A program made the position numbers and the translations under genes. Under the pieces are notes generated by a model, which saw only the letters and a program-made list of their open reading frames with translations, had not been told where the DNA came from and did no database searches. DNA of 64,000 nt from Acinetobacter rathckeae (lineage in GTDB: Bacteria > Pseudomonadota > Gammaproteobacteria > Pseudomonadales > Moraxellaceae), in assembly GCF_015627125.1 (NCBI RefSeq), contig NZ_VTDO01000001.1, forward strand, positions 124,001 to 188,000. The letters are read 5' to 3'. This document shows positions 63,744-64,000 of the stretch, in pieces (the stretch's first letter is position 1; every line of letters starts with the position of its first letter).

Positions 63744-64000
63744 GTGGAGTTAATCATATATTTGGCTATTGGTGCAATTGCAGGATTCACCGCGGGGCTA
63801 TTTGGTGTGGGCGGTGGTTTAATTATTGTACCCATTTTATATATTGTGTTTCGTCATCAGGGGTATCCGAGTGATGTACTGATGCATTTGGCCTTAGGGA
63901 CATCTTTAGCCACGATTATGGTCACGTCCATTAGCTCAATTATGGCACATCATAAGAAAAAAGCGGTGCTATGGCCTGTGGTGAAAAATCTTGCGATAGG
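63744..64000 (+). CDS. TauE/SafE-family sulfite exporter-type permease, N-terminus (partial)
   Basis: Open to the window edge for 85 codons from GTG 63744 (AGGGGA upstream). It reads ELIIYLAIGAIAGFTAGLFGVGGGLIIVPIL, the first TauE/SafE helix with its GxFGxGGG motif, then LALGTSLATIMVTSISSIMAHHKKKAV, the second. The family exports sulfite or organosulfonates in some bacteria but is functionally broad. Divergent from birA. Confidence 0.85.
   Translation, partial: MELIIYLAIGAIAGFTAGLFGVGGGLIIVPILYIVFRHQGYPSDVLMHLALGTSLATIMVTSISSIMAHHKKKAVLWPVVKNLAI

Overview
The window looks like core chromosome of a Moraxellaceae bacterium, most likely Acinetobacter. The evidence is AT-rich DNA, the membrane PQQ glucose dehydrogenase beside an OprB-type porin, the blocks accA-tilS-proC-yggT and rplT-pheS-pheT-ihfA, and many short intrinsic terminators of the AAAAAGCC...GGCTTTTT type. 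No rRNA, tRNA, IS element, prophage or CRISPR array was seen. The species cannot be fixed from the sequence alone.

Layout. 1-8.2 kb: the tail of a LysM protein, a 51-aa basic protein, lysine permease (lysP), rsmC, xanthine permease (xanP), typA, mscL, a parvulin and mutM. 8.3-16.8 kb: a TonB-dependent receptor, an old-yellow-enzyme gene broken at a nine-G tract, an AEC permease, and the alkanesulfonate operon ssuA-D-C-B. 16.8-22.2 kb: an OsmC-YcaO fusion, a Fur-box-preceded heme oxygenase, and a glycosyltransferase/phosphatase pair for a glycosylglycerate solute. 22.4-27 kb: rpmI-rplT, pheS-pheT and ihfA. 27-35.7 kb: a HAD phosphatase, an Ala-heptad lipoprotein, rho, trxA, ppx, accA, tilS, a degenerate proC and yggT. 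35.7-43 kb: a hemolysin-III protein, a methyltransferase, an AraC regulator, an OprB porin and gcd. 43.1-45.3 kb: cysI and its DUF934 partner. 45.8-51.4 kb: a six-gene nitrogen-scavenging locus (amino-acid-type ABC importer, M20 amidohydrolase, DUF1989 protein, XRE-cupin regulator). 51.6-57.5 kb: an MdtD-type MFS pump, ygfZ, yegP, then an NCS1 permease divergent from a hydantoin/allantoin-type racemase and a VanX-type dipeptidase. 57.5-64 kb: dusC, a CcsA/YpjD protein, ffh, a diguanylate cyclase, coaX, birA and the start of a TauE/SafE permease.

How parts work together. Sulfur: SsuABC imports sulfonates, SsuD releases sulfite, and CysI with DUF934 reduces sulfite to sulfide. No ssuE flavin reductase is present. 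Periplasmic glucose oxidation: the OprB porin admits sugar and Gcd oxidises it. Nitrogen: the 45.8-51.4 kb operon and the 54.4-57.5 kb divergon together hold a hydantoin/allantoin-type permease, a racemase, a carbamoyl/ureido amidohydrolase and a DUF1989 protein of the carboxyguanidine-deiminase family, but no cyclic amidohydrolase. This is the best candidate for an undescribed pathway.

The most unusual single-gene observations are the frameshifted poly-G old-yellow-enzyme gene, a proC that has lost most active-site signatures while keeping its fold and operon position, the OsmC-YcaO fusion with both OsmC cysteines retained, and a lipoprotein made of six AAASxAx heptads ending in lysine.
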